Source: Deltaproteobacteria bacterium (GTDB lineage Bacteria > Desulfobacterota > Desulfarculia > Adiutricales > Adiutricaceae). From it: a DNA stretch of 64,000 nucleotides. How positions within the stretch are numbered: the stretch's first letter is position 1; each line of letters starts with the position of its first letter. Where the stretch lies: NCBI GenBank assembly GCA_031273455.1, contig JAISRZ010000084.1:1-64000 (forward strand), in the 5' to 3' direction. Shown here piece by piece: positions 1 through 8,639 of the stretch. The notes under the pieces were generated by a model. It had not been told where the DNA came from, did no database searches, and saw only the letters and a list, made by a program, of their open reading frames with translations. The position numbers were made by a program, and so were the translations under genes.

Positions 1-845
1 GCGTACACAACTTGATCATCCATCCAAGATAGGTACTCTTTAAGGGTTTTTGGGTCAGAAATCACTAGATTGTAACGATCCACAAATTGGGCGAAGCCTT
101 GGTCGGCCTGGTAAAATGATTTTAGTCTAGGGTCCATTTCCACTACCTCTTTTAAAGAAGTTTTACCCTTATGAGCCCGACAGAAAGCCGTCATCCAGCA
201 ATGTAGGGGGTTGTTGAAGTCTGGGATGATCTCCAAGAAGCTTGGCAACTCAAGGTGATGGATCTCAAACAAATCCGTCATGCTCTCATGAGGAGCGTCC
301 TTATACATCAATCCCCCGACATGGTGAAAGCCTTTCCCATTTTCCCTAAGCGTATAGTCGAGGATAGTAATAACTATCACCCGGCGCAAACTGTCTATGG
401 TGTCGGGAAGCTTATCGCCTACCTTAGTCTGGGCGTTAAATTCCCTATTGATGTACAATAAAATACGTTCGTTCATTTGAAGAAATACAGCCAATTGAAT
501 CTCGACAATGATACGCTCGCCGTTTACCGTGAGCCCCTCCACATCTATGCGGAAACCTCGATTCTTTAGACCCGAGTGGTGGTCACTTTCAGGAGTAACG
601 GTTAAAATTTCGTCAATCAAGACTCCGCCGGAATCCGCTAAAATCGCGTTCACGAGACTTCTAAAAGCCTGACCGCTAAGCTCAACTGACTGGAAAATAC
701 CCGTTATCACCGGGTTGGCCAGCGGGGTGATAACTATCTTCTCGGTCAAGCGACTCTTCTTGGTCGAGTCGCTTTTCTTGGTCGAGCGACTCTTTGGGGC
801 GGTGGATTGACCCTTCAAATTATCCTTGGTTTTAAAATCATCCAT
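1..845 (-). CDS. Rpn family PD-(D/E)xK nuclease / putative transposase, 3' end outside the window
   Basis: An open frame reads leftwards from ATG at 845-843 through the window edge without a stop (281 codons visible), so the C-terminus is missing. After a basic N-terminus containing a small repeat of Lys-Ser-Asp/Arg-Ser-Thr-Lys, the protein has the PDDEXK_2 / Rpn core: GFRIDVEG (D101), then RIIVEIQLA giving E115-x-Q117, followed by the usual RILLYINREF helix and DTIDSLRRVIVITILDY strand. Members of this family are endonucleases tied to recombination or transposition, often in many copies per genome. An AGGTGAAG purine stretch lies upstream of the ATG. No inverted repeats of an insertion sequence are visible. 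Function beyond the family is not determinable here. Confidence 0.85.
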   Translation of the reverse strand, partial: MDDFKTKDNLKGQSTAPKSRSTKKSDSTKKSRLTEKIVITPLANPVITGIFQSVELSGQAFRSLVNAILADSGGVLIDEILTVTPESDHHSGLKNRGFRIDVEGLTVNGERIIVEIQLAVFLQMNERILLYINREFNAQTKVGDKLPDTIDSLRRVIVITILDYTLRENGKGFHHVGGLMYKDAPHESMTDLFEIHHLELPSFLEIIPDFNNPLHCWMTAFCRAHKGKTSLKEVVEMDPRLKSFYQADQGFAQFVDRYNLVISDPKTLKEYLSWMDDQVVY

Positions 846-885
846 ATGTAAATGTCTTCACCTATACAAACATTCTAACGATAGT

Positions 886-914
886 AGTATAGCGCCAAAA
901 ATAACGCTTTCCAA
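886..914 (-). promoter_or_regulatory. Candidate sigma-70 promoter for the Rpn-family gene
   Basis: On the minus strand TTGGAA, a 17-nt spacer and TATACT precede the gene, giving a leader of about 35-40 nt. Four and five of six bases match the consensus hexamers. Confidence 0.4.
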
Positions 915-2983
915 TAGCCTGTATTTGTGTTTTTTTGGTAAGTTCCCCGGTACAGCCATAGAGCGATCCTAAAACGTCCTCATGAAGCCGCTAGTCTGCG
1001 CCCGCAGACACATGAAATATACGTTCAATTACAAGTTATTTACGCGCTTATTTATTCGTTTTAGCTTATACTATCACTATTTTAGTTATACTGGCGGTCA
1101 CTAAAATTTGCCACTCCTTTTCTCCTTTTCCAACTCCTGGAGGTATTTCAGGAAAAGAAGCCAGGAAGCCGCCTTAGGGGTTATTAAAGTGGATAATCTG
1201 GGGAAGGGGGAACTCAACCGCCCTTCAAAATCTCTCTTGATCTAGACCGCCCTTAGCCCTAACTTGGTCCCGGCCAACCGCCTTCACGCCTTCTAGCCGC
1301 CCCTAGCCCTCTAACCAGCCACCCTCGCGCCTTCTAGCCCCTAGCTTTTTGAACCACCTTAAGCCAAGCCGTCTTTGGGGTTATTAAAGTGGTAAATCTT
1401 GGGAAGGGGGAACTCAACCGCCCTTCAAAATATCTCTTGATCCATACCGCCGCTAGCCCCAAGCCAGCCGTCCTCACGCCTTCTAGCCGCCCCTAGCCCC
1501 AAACCAGCCACCCTCACGCCTTCTAGCCCCTAGCTTTTTGAACCACCTTAAGCCAAGCCGTCTTTGGGTTATTAAGAGGTTAATCTGGGGAGGGGGGTTC
1601 TTCGCCGCCCTCCAAAATCTCTCTTGGTCTATACCGCCACTAACCCCAAACCAGCCGACTTCACGCCTTCTAGCCGCCCCCAAAACCACCCTCAGGCCTT
1701 CTAGCCGCCTTAGAACCTCATACAGCCAAGCCGCTTTAGAGGTTATTAAAGAGGATAATCTGGGGAGGGGGTTCTCCGCTGGCTTCAAAATCTCTCCTGG
1801 TCAAGACCGTTCCTAGCCCCAAGCCAACCACCTGAAGCCTTCTAGTCGTCTCGGCCCATAGCTGGCCGCCCTCACGCCTTCTAGCCGCCCCTAACCTCCT
1901 AACCAGCCGCCCTCGCGCCTTCTAGCCCCTAGCTTTTTGAACCCCCTTAAACCAAGCCGCCTTTGGGGTTATTAAAGAGGTAAATCTTGGGATAAGGGAT
2001 CTCCGCGGGCCTCCAAATCCTCTCTTAATCCAGACCGCCGCCAGCCCATAGCTACTAGCCCACCGCCTTCTTGATACCTTCAGCCAGCCGCCCTCAGGCC
2101 CTTCTAGCCGCTAGCTCGCCGCTTAGCCGCCCTATTACGCCGTATTTTCCCAACTATTAACCCCTAAACGACCAACGGAACGCGGCCTAGAACCTTTCTT
2201 CCCAGGCCCGCCATAAAGAAGGCGCTTTCTTAAAGACTTCCATCGCCGTTAATGACCATTTATACCCTCTAATATTACCCTTTAAGCTATTAATAACATC
2301 TTCTTTTAAGCCCTAAGCTCCAGAAGCCTTAAGGCTTCCTTGGCCCTTAGAGAACCTAGCCGGAACCCTAGACTGGAACCAATCCCAAAAACCTTCCCGA
2401 AAACCCTAGCCCAAAACCAGTCATCGCCCTTAACCGCCCATTTACCGAACATTAATAGGCGATAATTTCGTCTTTCCCCCTTAGAAACCTAGAACCTCCA
2501 TTAATTGGCCATTAACCCGCCTCTTAACGGTTCTTGACTGGAACCGTTTTGACGTTTTTAAAGGCTCATTTTGGCTCTTATCAAGTCTTTTATAGAGGAA
2601 TTTTGGCCTTATTTTATGGCCTAATCGCTTCCCTGACCGCCGGAACCCCAAAGCTCTCCTAGGTTTCCATAAGGAGAGGGTCTTAAAAGCCTTATGGGTC
2701 TAGAAATCTAAGGCCGTTAAGCCCGTCTTAACCAAAAAGTCGCCCGTCTTATCCGCCTGTCCAGAAAATATTCTGACTTTTTCTAGAAATTTAGAGGTTT
2801 TTAGGGTACTATTTAAACAAACGCCAGGACGGCCATGAAGGCCAAGGGGGGCTTTGACCCCTGGTCTGGCCGGCGAATTCCACCTGGCCCCATTACGTCT
2901 TACCTAAGGGTCAGGTTTTTTTTCGCCTTAAGCTTAGTAAGAAAGCCCAAATTGGGGTCAGATGTCGGAAACATAAGCCGGTC
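915..2983. other. Long noncoding stretch dominated by degenerate repeats
   Basis: No convincing gene is present. The only frames of more than 60 codons (around 1483-1816) lie inside the repeats and run on both strands, as expected of stop-poor repetitive DNA. The first part is the tandem array described separately; the rest (about 2110-2983) is rich in short TTAA/CCTAGAA-like motifs without clear periodicity. A GC-rich imperfect hairpin lies near 2820-2880. Confidence 0.6.
1160..2105. repeat. Degenerate tandem repeat, five copies, about 175-225 bp
   Basis: A landmark of the type TTATTAAAG-AGGTAAATCTGGGG followed by a CTTCAAAATCTCTCTTG-like segment and ACCGCC recurs at 1181, 1381, 1569, 1743 and 1969 (spacings 200, 188, 174 and 226). 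Within each unit a shorter motif of the type CCCTCACGCCTTCTAGCCGCC is itself repeated one to three times, and AGCTTTTTGAACC precedes several units. Copies differ by many substitutions and indels, so the array is old or decaying. No unique spacers exist, so it is not a CRISPR array. Confidence 0.8.
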
Positions 2984-3012
2984 TTGACATTAAGAATGTC
3001 GCTCCTTATAAT
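2984..3012 (+). promoter_or_regulatory. Consensus sigma-70 promoter of the nuo operon
   Basis: TTGACA at 2984-2989, a 17-nt spacer and TATAAT at 3007-3012: both hexamers and the spacing match consensus exactly. The start site would be near 3019, leaving a leader of about 200 nt before nuoA. The palindrome GACAT-taaga-ATGTC (2986-3000) overlaps the -35 box and spacer and could be an operator, although none is recognised. Confidence 0.8.
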
Positions 3013-3219
3013 CGCGACTAATCTTAAGTCAAAACCAATATCTTAAAGGCGCGTTTTTTTTAGGCCCTTTAACGTAAAACCTTCTTAGGTTTTCCTAAGC
3101 TTTAAGCCCTTTTTATGGCCGTAAGCTATCTTTGATCCAGCCGCCTAAGGTTAGTTGATTAAGGCCAAGCTAATTATGGTCTAGCTAACCCGGGGGGTTA
3201 AGCTATCTAAGGTTAAATT

Positions 3220-3600
3220 ATGGTTTTTGACGCCCTCCATCTGGCCATCATAGTCTTCCTCGTGGCGGCGGCCATTTTCGCGGCCTCGCCTCTTATTATC
3301 GCCGCCTTGATCGCCCCGCGAAATAAGGGCGGCGATTACCGAACCCCCTACGAGTGTGGCGTCCGTCCCTTAGGTCGAGCCTGGGACCATTATGGTTTTA
3401 ACTACCATTTATACGCCCTAGTCTTTATCGCCTTTGACGTGGACGTTTTATACCTCTTCCCGGTCGCCGTCGCCTACCGCGGTCTGCCTGGTTGGCTGCC
3501 TTTGATTGAAGTCAGCTTCTTCCTCTTCTTCGTCTTGCTGGCGGTAGTCTATTTTCACGCCAAGGGGGTCTTCGAGTGGCCGCGCCGGAAAAATTACTAG
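3220..3600 (+). CDS. nuoA: NADH-quinone oxidoreductase subunit A (NuoA)
   Basis: This 126-residue, three-helix membrane subunit belongs to the proton-pumping arm of complex I, where it borders the quinone channel with NuoH and NuoJ. The family signature is present: YECGVRP at residues 43-49, the loop ending [20 protein letters not shown], and a last helix before a basic C-terminus. The acidic pair normally read as FDVE is FDVD here, a conservative change. Length is typical (about 115-145 residues). It is the first gene of the operon, about 200 nt downstream of a consensus promoter, and its 3' end overlaps nuoB by 25 nt. Confidence 0.95.
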   Translation: MVFDALHLAIIVFLVAAAIFAASPLIIAALIAPRNKGGDYRTPYECGVRPLGRAWDHYGFNYHLYALVFIAFDVDVLYLFPVAVAYRGLPGWLPLIEVSFFLFFVLLAVVYFHAKGVFEWPRRKNY

Positions 3601-4118
3601 AGCCTAAGGAGCCCCAAGCCCAGTCTTGGGTGGAGCCGCCCCTTATCAACCTCAAACCCATCAACTGGTTCTTTGACGTTAACCGAGCCATGTCCCTTTG
3701 GCCCATCACCTTTGGCCTCGCTTGCTGCGCCATTGAGATGATGTCGGCCAGCATGTCCCGTTTTGACATCGCCCGCTTTGGGGCGGAGGTCTTTCGGCCC
3801 TCAGCCCGGCAAGCTGACCTTATGATGGTCACGGGCACGGTCACCCGCAAAATGGCCCCAGTGGTGGTCAGGCTGTACGAGCAAATGCCCGCCCCCAAGT
3901 ACGTCATGGCTTGCGGCAACTGCGCCATCTCGGGTGGGCCCTTTAAGTTTGAGGGGCAATACGGGGTGGTTGAGGGCGTGGACCGGTTATTGCCGGTGGA
4001 CGTCTACGTGCCCGGTTGCCCACCCCGGCCGGAAGCCATCTTGGAAGGGGTCTTTAAGATCCAAGAGCTCATAACTGGCCGCCGCTTTTGGCCCGAACCC
4101 CGGGAGATAGGCGCATGA
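3576..4118 (+). CDS. nuoB: NADH-quinone oxidoreductase subunit B (NuoB)
   Basis: NuoB (180 residues) carries cluster N2, the last [4Fe-4S] centre before quinone. The tandem cysteines C50-C51 ([11 protein letters not shown]), C116 (GNCAISGG) and C148 ([11 protein letters not shown]) match the usual N2 ligands. The [15 protein letters not shown] and ALYEQMP-like segments are typical. Translation should begin at GTG 3576, inside the end of nuoA, because an AAGGGGG ribosome site lies about seven bases upstream and no ATG is available before the conserved region. It overlaps nuoC through an ATGA junction, consistent with coupled translation. Confidence 0.95.
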   Translation: MAAPEKLLEPKEPQAQSWVEPPLINLKPINWFFDVNRAMSLWPITFGLACCAIEMMSASMSRFDIARFGAEVFRPSARQADLMMVTGTVTRKMAPVVVRLYEQMPAPKYVMACGNCAISGGPFKFEGQYGVVEGVDRLLPVDVYVPGCPPRPEAILEGVFKIQELITGRRFWPEPREIGA

Positions 4119-4729
4119 GCGACCAAAATAAAAACTTAGACGCTAAAAACCTAGACGCTAAAAACCTAGACGCTAAAACCATAGACGCGAAAACCATAGA
4201 TATAGATAAGTGGCTCAAGGCCTGGAAAGCCCATGGGGCTTATACCTTATCTAAGCACGATCCTCATAAAGACGGGATCGCGGTCTCGGCGTTTTTGCCT
4301 TTAACCGCCTTACTGGGCGCGGCTAAAGAGCTGTATCAAAATAAGTTTCTTCTCTTGGATCTAAGCGCTTTAGAGGCTCAAGAAGGTTACGTGGTCACCT
4401 ACCACTTTGACCATTTAGAGTCTTCCTTCCGCTTAGCCTTTCGGGCTTTAGTCAGCCGGAAAAAACCCTCTTTACCCAGTATCCACCCCATCTTTCCTGG
4501 GGCGGAGTGGCATGAAAGGGAAGCTTACGACTTTTTTGGCTTAACCTTTGACCAAAACCCGAACCTCATCCCCTTACTTCTGCCCGATGACTTCGCGGGG
4601 CCCCCGCCTTTACGGAAAACCACGGCCGCTTTGGCCCCGATAGCTAAACTAGGGTTACTCGGCCAAGTGGAGATCTTAGACGCCGACTTTGGGGCTTTAA
4701 TCGGCCAGACCGGAGGGTTAAGCTCATGA
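4115..4729 (+). CDS. nuoC: NADH-quinone oxidoreductase subunit C (NuoC)
   Basis: NuoC is a peripheral-arm subunit that packs against NuoD. The signature [19 protein letters not shown] followed by [15 protein letters not shown] is clear near the C-terminus. I place the start at ATG 4115, which overlaps the nuoB stop (ATGA) and has GGGAG about nine bases upstream, giving 204 residues. The first 30 residues are a near-perfect pentapeptide repeat (three copies of Asn-Leu-Asp-Ala-Lys and two Thr-Ile-Asp-Ala-Lys variants), an unusual leader for this family and one of several repeat expansions in this operon. It ends in an ATGA overlap with nuoD. Confidence 0.93.
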   Translation: MSDQNKNLDAKNLDAKNLDAKTIDAKTIDIDKWLKAWKAHGAYTLSKHDPHKDGIAVSAFLPLTALLGAAKELYQNKFLLLDLSALEAQEGYVVTYHFDHLESSFRLAFRALVSRKKPSLPSIHPIFPGAEWHEREAYDFFGLTFDQNPNLIPLLLPDDFAGPPPLRKTTAALAPIAKLGLLGQVEILDADFGALIGQTGGLSS

Positions 4730-5925
4730 CCAGCGGCCCTTTAAACATGGTGAACCCTTTCGCGGTTCTGGAAAGCCCGGGGACTTTGGCCGGGGACTTT
4801 TACGCCCGCTCCTTTGAGAAAAAAGCTGGGCCTAACCGGGTCATCTTAAACCTTGGCCCCCAGCACCCCAGCACCCACGGGGTTTTACGGGTCTTAGTGG
4901 AGCTGGATGGGGAGTACGTGGTCCGAGCTGAGCCAGTTTTAGGCTACTTACACCGCATGCACGAAAAGATGGGCGAGGTTAAAACCCCCTGGCAATACAT
5001 CCCCAACATGGGGCGGGTGGATTACTTACACCCTTTAGCCTGGAACTGGGCTTTTGTCGGGGCCGCGGAAAAGTTGGCCGGTTTAACCGTCCCGGAGCGA
5101 GCCGAGTATTTAAGGGTCATTGGCTGTGAGCTGAACCGGATTGGCTCCCACTTACTGTGGTGGGGGGCCTTTGTCATGGATTTAGGGGGTTTCACCCCCA
5201 TCCTGTACGCCTTTGAGGAACGGGAAAAGATTAACGACATCCTCCAGATCATCACGGGCTCCCGTTTGACCATGGCCAACTTTCGGTTTGGCGGGGTCAT
5301 CACCGACGCGGACGACCGGTTCATTGGCCTAATCCAGGAGTTTATCCCCTACTTAAGAAAACGTTTGGTCATGTATAAGGGGTTAGTGACCGATAACGTC
5401 ATCTTAAGAAGGCGTTTAGAGGGCATTGGGCCTATGGACGTGGATCTGTGCCAACGGTACGGGGCCACCGGGCCCATCTTAAGAGCCGCGGGGTTACCTA
5501 GGGATTTACGAAAAGATTGTCCTTACGGGGTTTACCCCAAGTTTAATTTCCCCATCCCCTCTGGGCCCGTTAACGACTCCTTTGGCCGGTATTTAGTGCG
5601 GTTAAAGGAGATTGAGACCAGCTTAGACATTGTGGAGCAAGCGGTTAATTCTTTACCTAACGGCCCCATCATGATGGATAAAGCCCCGAAAGTGTCCTTT
5701 AAGCTCCCGGCGGGGGAGACTTACTTCGCCGTGGAAGGGGCTAGAGGGCAAATAGGCGTCCACTTGGTGAGCGATGGCGGGAAGAACCCCTATCGGGTTA
5801 AGTTAAGGGCCCCGGGGTTTTCCAACCTTTCGCTCTTCGCCGAGGCGGCCAAGGGTTCGCTCTTAGCTGACGCCATCGCTATTTTAGGCAGTCTGGACTT
5901 GGTCATCCCCGAGATTGACCGTTAA
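4726..5925 (+). CDS. nuoD: NADH-quinone oxidoreductase subunit D (NuoD)
   Basis: The 49-kDa-type subunit (399 residues) helps form the quinone-binding site with NuoB. It contains NLGPQHPSTHGVLR with the conserved His-Pro-Ser-Thr-His loop, LGYLHRMHEKMGE, the ELNRIGSHLLWWG helix, REKINDI and the C-terminal DVVIPEIDR-like end. Length and motifs are typical of a separate NuoD rather than a NuoCD fusion. Start ATG overlaps the nuoC stop. Proteobacterial complex I of the NADH type continues here with nuoE-F-G; in this operon the next gene is nuoH, so the NADH-oxidising module is absent from the locus. Confidence 0.96.
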   Translation: MTSGPLNMVNPFAVLESPGTLAGDFYARSFEKKAGPNRVILNLGPQHPSTHGVLRVLVELDGEYVVRAEPVLGYLHRMHEKMGEVKTPWQYIPNMGRVDYLHPLAWNWAFVGAAEKLAGLTVPERAEYLRVIGCELNRIGSHLLWWGAFVMDLGGFTPILYAFEEREKINDILQIITGSRLTMANFRFGGVITDADDRFIGLIQEFIPYLRKRLVMYKGLVTDNVILRRRLEGIGPMDVDLCQRYGATGPILRAAGLPRDLRKDCPYGVYPKFNFPIPSGPVNDSFGRYLVRLKEIETSLDIVEQAVNSLPNGPIMMDKAPKVSFKLPAGETYFAVEGARGQIGVHLVSDGGKNPYRVKLRAPGFSNLSLFAEAAKGSLLADAIAILGSLDLVIPEIDR

Positions 5926-5964
5926 GTTTGGTCCTTAACCCTCTAGGTTTTTAAGGATTTTGAT

Positions 5965-6939
5965 ATGTTTCTGTCTCTCGCCGTCTTTGTCCAGATAATC
6001 GTGGCCGTTCTTTTGATTATCGGTCTCATGGTGGCCAACGCCGTGGCCATGGTCTATATGGAGCGCAAAGTCGCTGGGTTTATCCAAAGAAGGCCGGGGC
6101 CGTACGAGGTCGGGCCCCGGGGGACCTTACAAGCGGTTTGCGACTCCATGAAGCTTTTGGCTAAGCAGATCTATCGGCCCGGGAACGCGGATCTGATCCT
6201 CTATTACTTAGCCCCGATCTTAGCCTTCTTTCCGGTCTTACTCCTTTTTCTGCCCATCCCCTTTGGCCCTTACTTAACCCCTCTACCGGTTAACGATGGG
6301 GTGGTCTTAATCTTGGCCTTCGCGGGGTTAGGGGTTTTATCCAACTTATTAGCCGGTTGGGGTTCCAGCAATAAATACAGTTTACTGGGCGCGGCTCGGG
6401 CCGTGGCCCAGACCGTGGCTTACGAGATCCCCATGATCCTGGCCCTTTTGGCGGTGGTCCTTTTAAGCGGCTCGATGGATCTAAAGAGCATAACCGAGCA
6501 GCAAGGTCAATGGCCTTGGGAATGGAACGTTGTTCTCCAGCCCTTGGCCTTTTTCATTTACTTAATTAGTTTAGTGGCCGAGACCAACCGGGCCCCCTTT
6601 GATTTGCCCGAGGCCGAATCAGAGCTGACCGCGGGCTTCCACACCGAGTACTCGGGCATGGGGTTCGCCCTCTTCTTCCTTTCCGAGTACGCCAATATGC
6701 TTCTGGTCTCCTTTGTGGCCGCGGTCTTCTTCTTAGGCGGCTATCGGGGGCCCATCGCCGATGGTTTTTGGTGGCTCTTTATTAAAGCTTACCTCCTAAT
6801 GTTTTTTATGGTCTGGATCCGCTGGACCTTTCCCCGGGTCCGGTTTGACCAGCTTTTAAACTTAAACTGGCGCTGGCTTTTGCCCTTAGGGTTACTTAAC
6901 CTCTGGCTGACGGCCATTGTGACGAAACTTCTGGTCTAA
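5965..6939 (+). CDS. nuoH: NADH-quinone oxidoreductase subunit H (NuoH)
   Basis: NuoH (324 residues, about eight membrane helices) anchors the peripheral arm and lines the quinone tunnel. Diagnostic stretches are MVYMERKVAGFIQRRPGP, the RAVAQTVAYEIPM segment, ETNRAPFDLPEAESELTAGFHTEYSGM with its cluster of acidic residues, and WIRWTFPRVRFDQLL near the end. AAGGA lies about eight bases before the ATG. The gene is separated from nuoD by 39 nt and from nuoI by 35 nt, consistent with one transcript. Confidence 0.96.
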   Translation: MFLSLAVFVQIIVAVLLIIGLMVANAVAMVYMERKVAGFIQRRPGPYEVGPRGTLQAVCDSMKLLAKQIYRPGNADLILYYLAPILAFFPVLLLFLPIPFGPYLTPLPVNDGVVLILAFAGLGVLSNLLAGWGSSNKYSLLGAARAVAQTVAYEIPMILALLAVVLLSGSMDLKSITEQQGQWPWEWNVVLQPLAFFIYLISLVAETNRAPFDLPEAESELTAGFHTEYSGMGFALFFLSEYANMLLVSFVAAVFFLGGYRGPIADGFWWLFIKAYLLMFFMVWIRWTFPRVRFDQLLNLNWRWLLPLGLLNLWLTAIVTKLLV

Positions 6940-6974
6940 AACCAGACTGTCTAAGCAGTGGTTTAAGGACGTAT

Positions 6975-7691
6975 ATGCTGAAAGCGATCTGGGACAATCT
7001 AAAGGGGCTCTATAGCCTATTGGTGGGGATGTCGATCACCGGTCGGTACTTACTAAGCCCGGTGGAAACTATCCACTACCCGCGAAAGGTGGTGGACGAC
7101 GCCATCTTAACCTCCTTTCGGGGTCCCATCCGGTTAACCTTAGGAAAAAAGAACCCCCAAGAGACCCGTTGCGTCTCCTGTCAGATGTGCGTTAAAGCTT
7201 GCCCGGGCGGTTGTTTAACGGTCACTAAAGGCGACACCAAAGCCCCTATAACTTGGCTTTACGACTTTAGCTACTGTTGTTTATGCGGGGCCTGCGTGGA
7301 AACCTGCCCAGCCGGGGCCTTGGAGTTTTCCCACAAAGTTTATTGGGTCACCTTAACCCGGGAAGAGCTGATTATGGATCTTTTAAAAGATCTTAAAACC
7401 CGCACCGCTGGCCCTAACCCTAACCCCAGCTCTAACCCTAGCCCGGCGAGCCCTCAACCTTCTAGCGTTCCTAAAGACGCGCCTAAGGCCTCGCCCGCCG
7501 CCCCAGCTAACCCGGTGGCTAGCCAGACAGCTGACCAGAAAGCTGACCAGAAAGCTGACCAGAAAGCTGGCCCAGTGGCTAGCCCAAACGGTCACCCCGA
7601 AGGGGCTAAAGCGGCCCCGAAAGACCCAGGGGCTAGCCCCAACGGTCACCCCGAAGGGGCCCCAGCGGCCTTAAAAGAGCCGGGGGTTTAA
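6975..7691 (+). CDS. nuoI: NADH-quinone oxidoreductase subunit I (NuoI) with repetitive C-terminal tail
   Basis: NuoI carries clusters N6a and N6b. Two ferredoxin motifs are intact: C66-x2-C69-x2-C72-x3-C76 and C101-x2-C104-x2-C107-x3-C111. The first 140 residues cover the whole normal domain. Residues 145-238 form a Pro/Ala/Ser/Lys-rich tail containing three tandem Ala-Asp-Gln-Lys units and two copies of an Ala-Ser-Pro-Asn-Gly-His-Pro-Glu-Gly-Ala module; such a tail is not part of the family. It may be an unstructured tether or simply expanded repeat DNA in frame. An AAGGA site precedes the start. nuoJ begins one base after the stop. Confidence 0.95.
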   Translation: MLKAIWDNLKGLYSLLVGMSITGRYLLSPVETIHYPRKVVDDAILTSFRGPIRLTLGKKNPQETRCVSCQMCVKACPGGCLTVTKGDTKAPITWLYDFSYCCLCGACVETCPAGALEFSHKVYWVTLTREELIMDLLKDLKTRTAGPNPNPSSNPSPASPQPSSVPKDAPKASPAAPANPVASQTADQKADQKADQKAGPVASPNGHPEGAKAAPKDPGASPNGHPEGAPAALKEPGV

Positions 7692-7692
7692 A

Positions 7693-8316
7693 ATGAATTC
7701 CATTATAGAGCAAATATTACACAATATTGGCCATCTTTTAGATAGTTGTGAAGCCTTTTTAGCCCCCATTTTACCGGGTCAAGGGATCGCGGCCTTAATA
7801 GCCTTCTTCTTCTACGTTCTATTATTGCTCGGTGGGGGGTTAACCGCGGTTTTAGCCCGGAACCTAGTCCGGGCCATGCTCGGGTTAGTCATCACCTTTT
7901 TGGGCGTGGCTGGGATGTATCTACTCTTAGCCAGCCCCTTTTTGGCTTTGATGCAGTTACTTATCTACATTGGGGCGGTCTGCGTACTTATCTTCTTCGC
8001 CATCATGCTGACCAAAAACACCACTGACGGCGAAGAGACCCGTTGCCCGAACCCGATTAACGTTTTATACGCCTTTTTAGCCGCCTTGGCCCCCATAGTC
8101 GTAGCCGGGCCCATTATCTATCTCCAGACCCAAACGGATCCGCTTCAGGTCCAAAAGATTCCGGTCCATACCCCGGTGGATAGTGGGGCTAACCTCGGGG
8201 AAGGGTTATTGTCCATGGATTTACTTCCCTTCGAGCTTATTTCCATCATCTTATTGGTGGCCATGGCTGGGGCGGTCTTTTTAGCCTTTAAACCCCAAAG
8301 GAGCCCGAACTCATGA
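7693..8316 (+). CDS. nuoJ: NADH-quinone oxidoreductase subunit J (NuoJ)
   Basis: NuoJ (207 residues, five predicted helices) belongs to the membrane arm. The segment LMQLLIYIGAVCVLIFFAIMLT corresponds to the conserved helix with the pi-bulge and IYIGAV motif. The final helix (LISIILLVAMAGAVFLAF) and length are normal. The ribosome site GGGGG lies inside the end of nuoI. An ATGA overlap joins it to nuoK. Confidence 0.93.
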   Translation: MNSIIEQILHNIGHLLDSCEAFLAPILPGQGIAALIAFFFYVLLLLGGGLTAVLARNLVRAMLGLVITFLGVAGMYLLLASPFLALMQLLIYIGAVCVLIFFAIMLTKNTTDGEETRCPNPINVLYAFLAALAPIVVAGPIIYLQTQTDPLQVQKIPVHTPVDSGANLGEGLLSMDLLPFELISIILLVAMAGAVFLAFKPQRSPNS

Positions 8317-8639
8317 CCTCTTTGACCCTCTTTCTGTGGGCCTCCTTAATCCTTTTGGCCTTGGGTTTGGTGGGTTTAATCACCCGGAGGACCATCGTGG
8401 GCATGCTCATCTCGGTGGAGCTATTGTTAAATGGGGCCGGTCTCTCCATTGTGGCCGCGGCCAAAACCTCCTCCACTAACGGTCTAGTGGACATCCACGG
8501 GCAACTGGCGGCCCTTTTTGTCATGGGTTTAGCCGCGGCTGAGGCCACCATTGTTTTGGCCATGGTTTTGGTGGCCCAAAGGCGTTTTGGGACCGTGGCC
8601 ACCGAAGCCATTACCACTATTAAGGGGTCTAAAGCGTGA
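8313..8639 (+). CDS. nuoK: NADH-quinone oxidoreductase subunit K (NuoK)
   Basis: NuoK (108 residues, three helices) is an MrpC-like proton-channel subunit. It has the conserved glutamates in MLISVELLLNGAGL (helix 2) and AAAEATIVLAMVLV (helix 3). Its start overlaps nuoJ (ATGA) and its stop overlaps the GTG start of the following antiporter-like gene (GTGA), so translation is probably coupled through the row of membrane subunits. Confidence 0.94.
   Translation: MTSLTLFLWASLILLALGLVGLITRRTIVGMLISVELLLNGAGLSIVAAAKTSSTNGLVDIHGQLAALFVMGLAAAEATIVLAMVLVAQRRFGTVATEAITTIKGSKA

Noticed and set aside
1483-1816. Overlapping frames on both strands in the first repeat block
   Set aside because: They follow the degenerate repeats, have no ribosome site or recognisable domain, and overlap each other.
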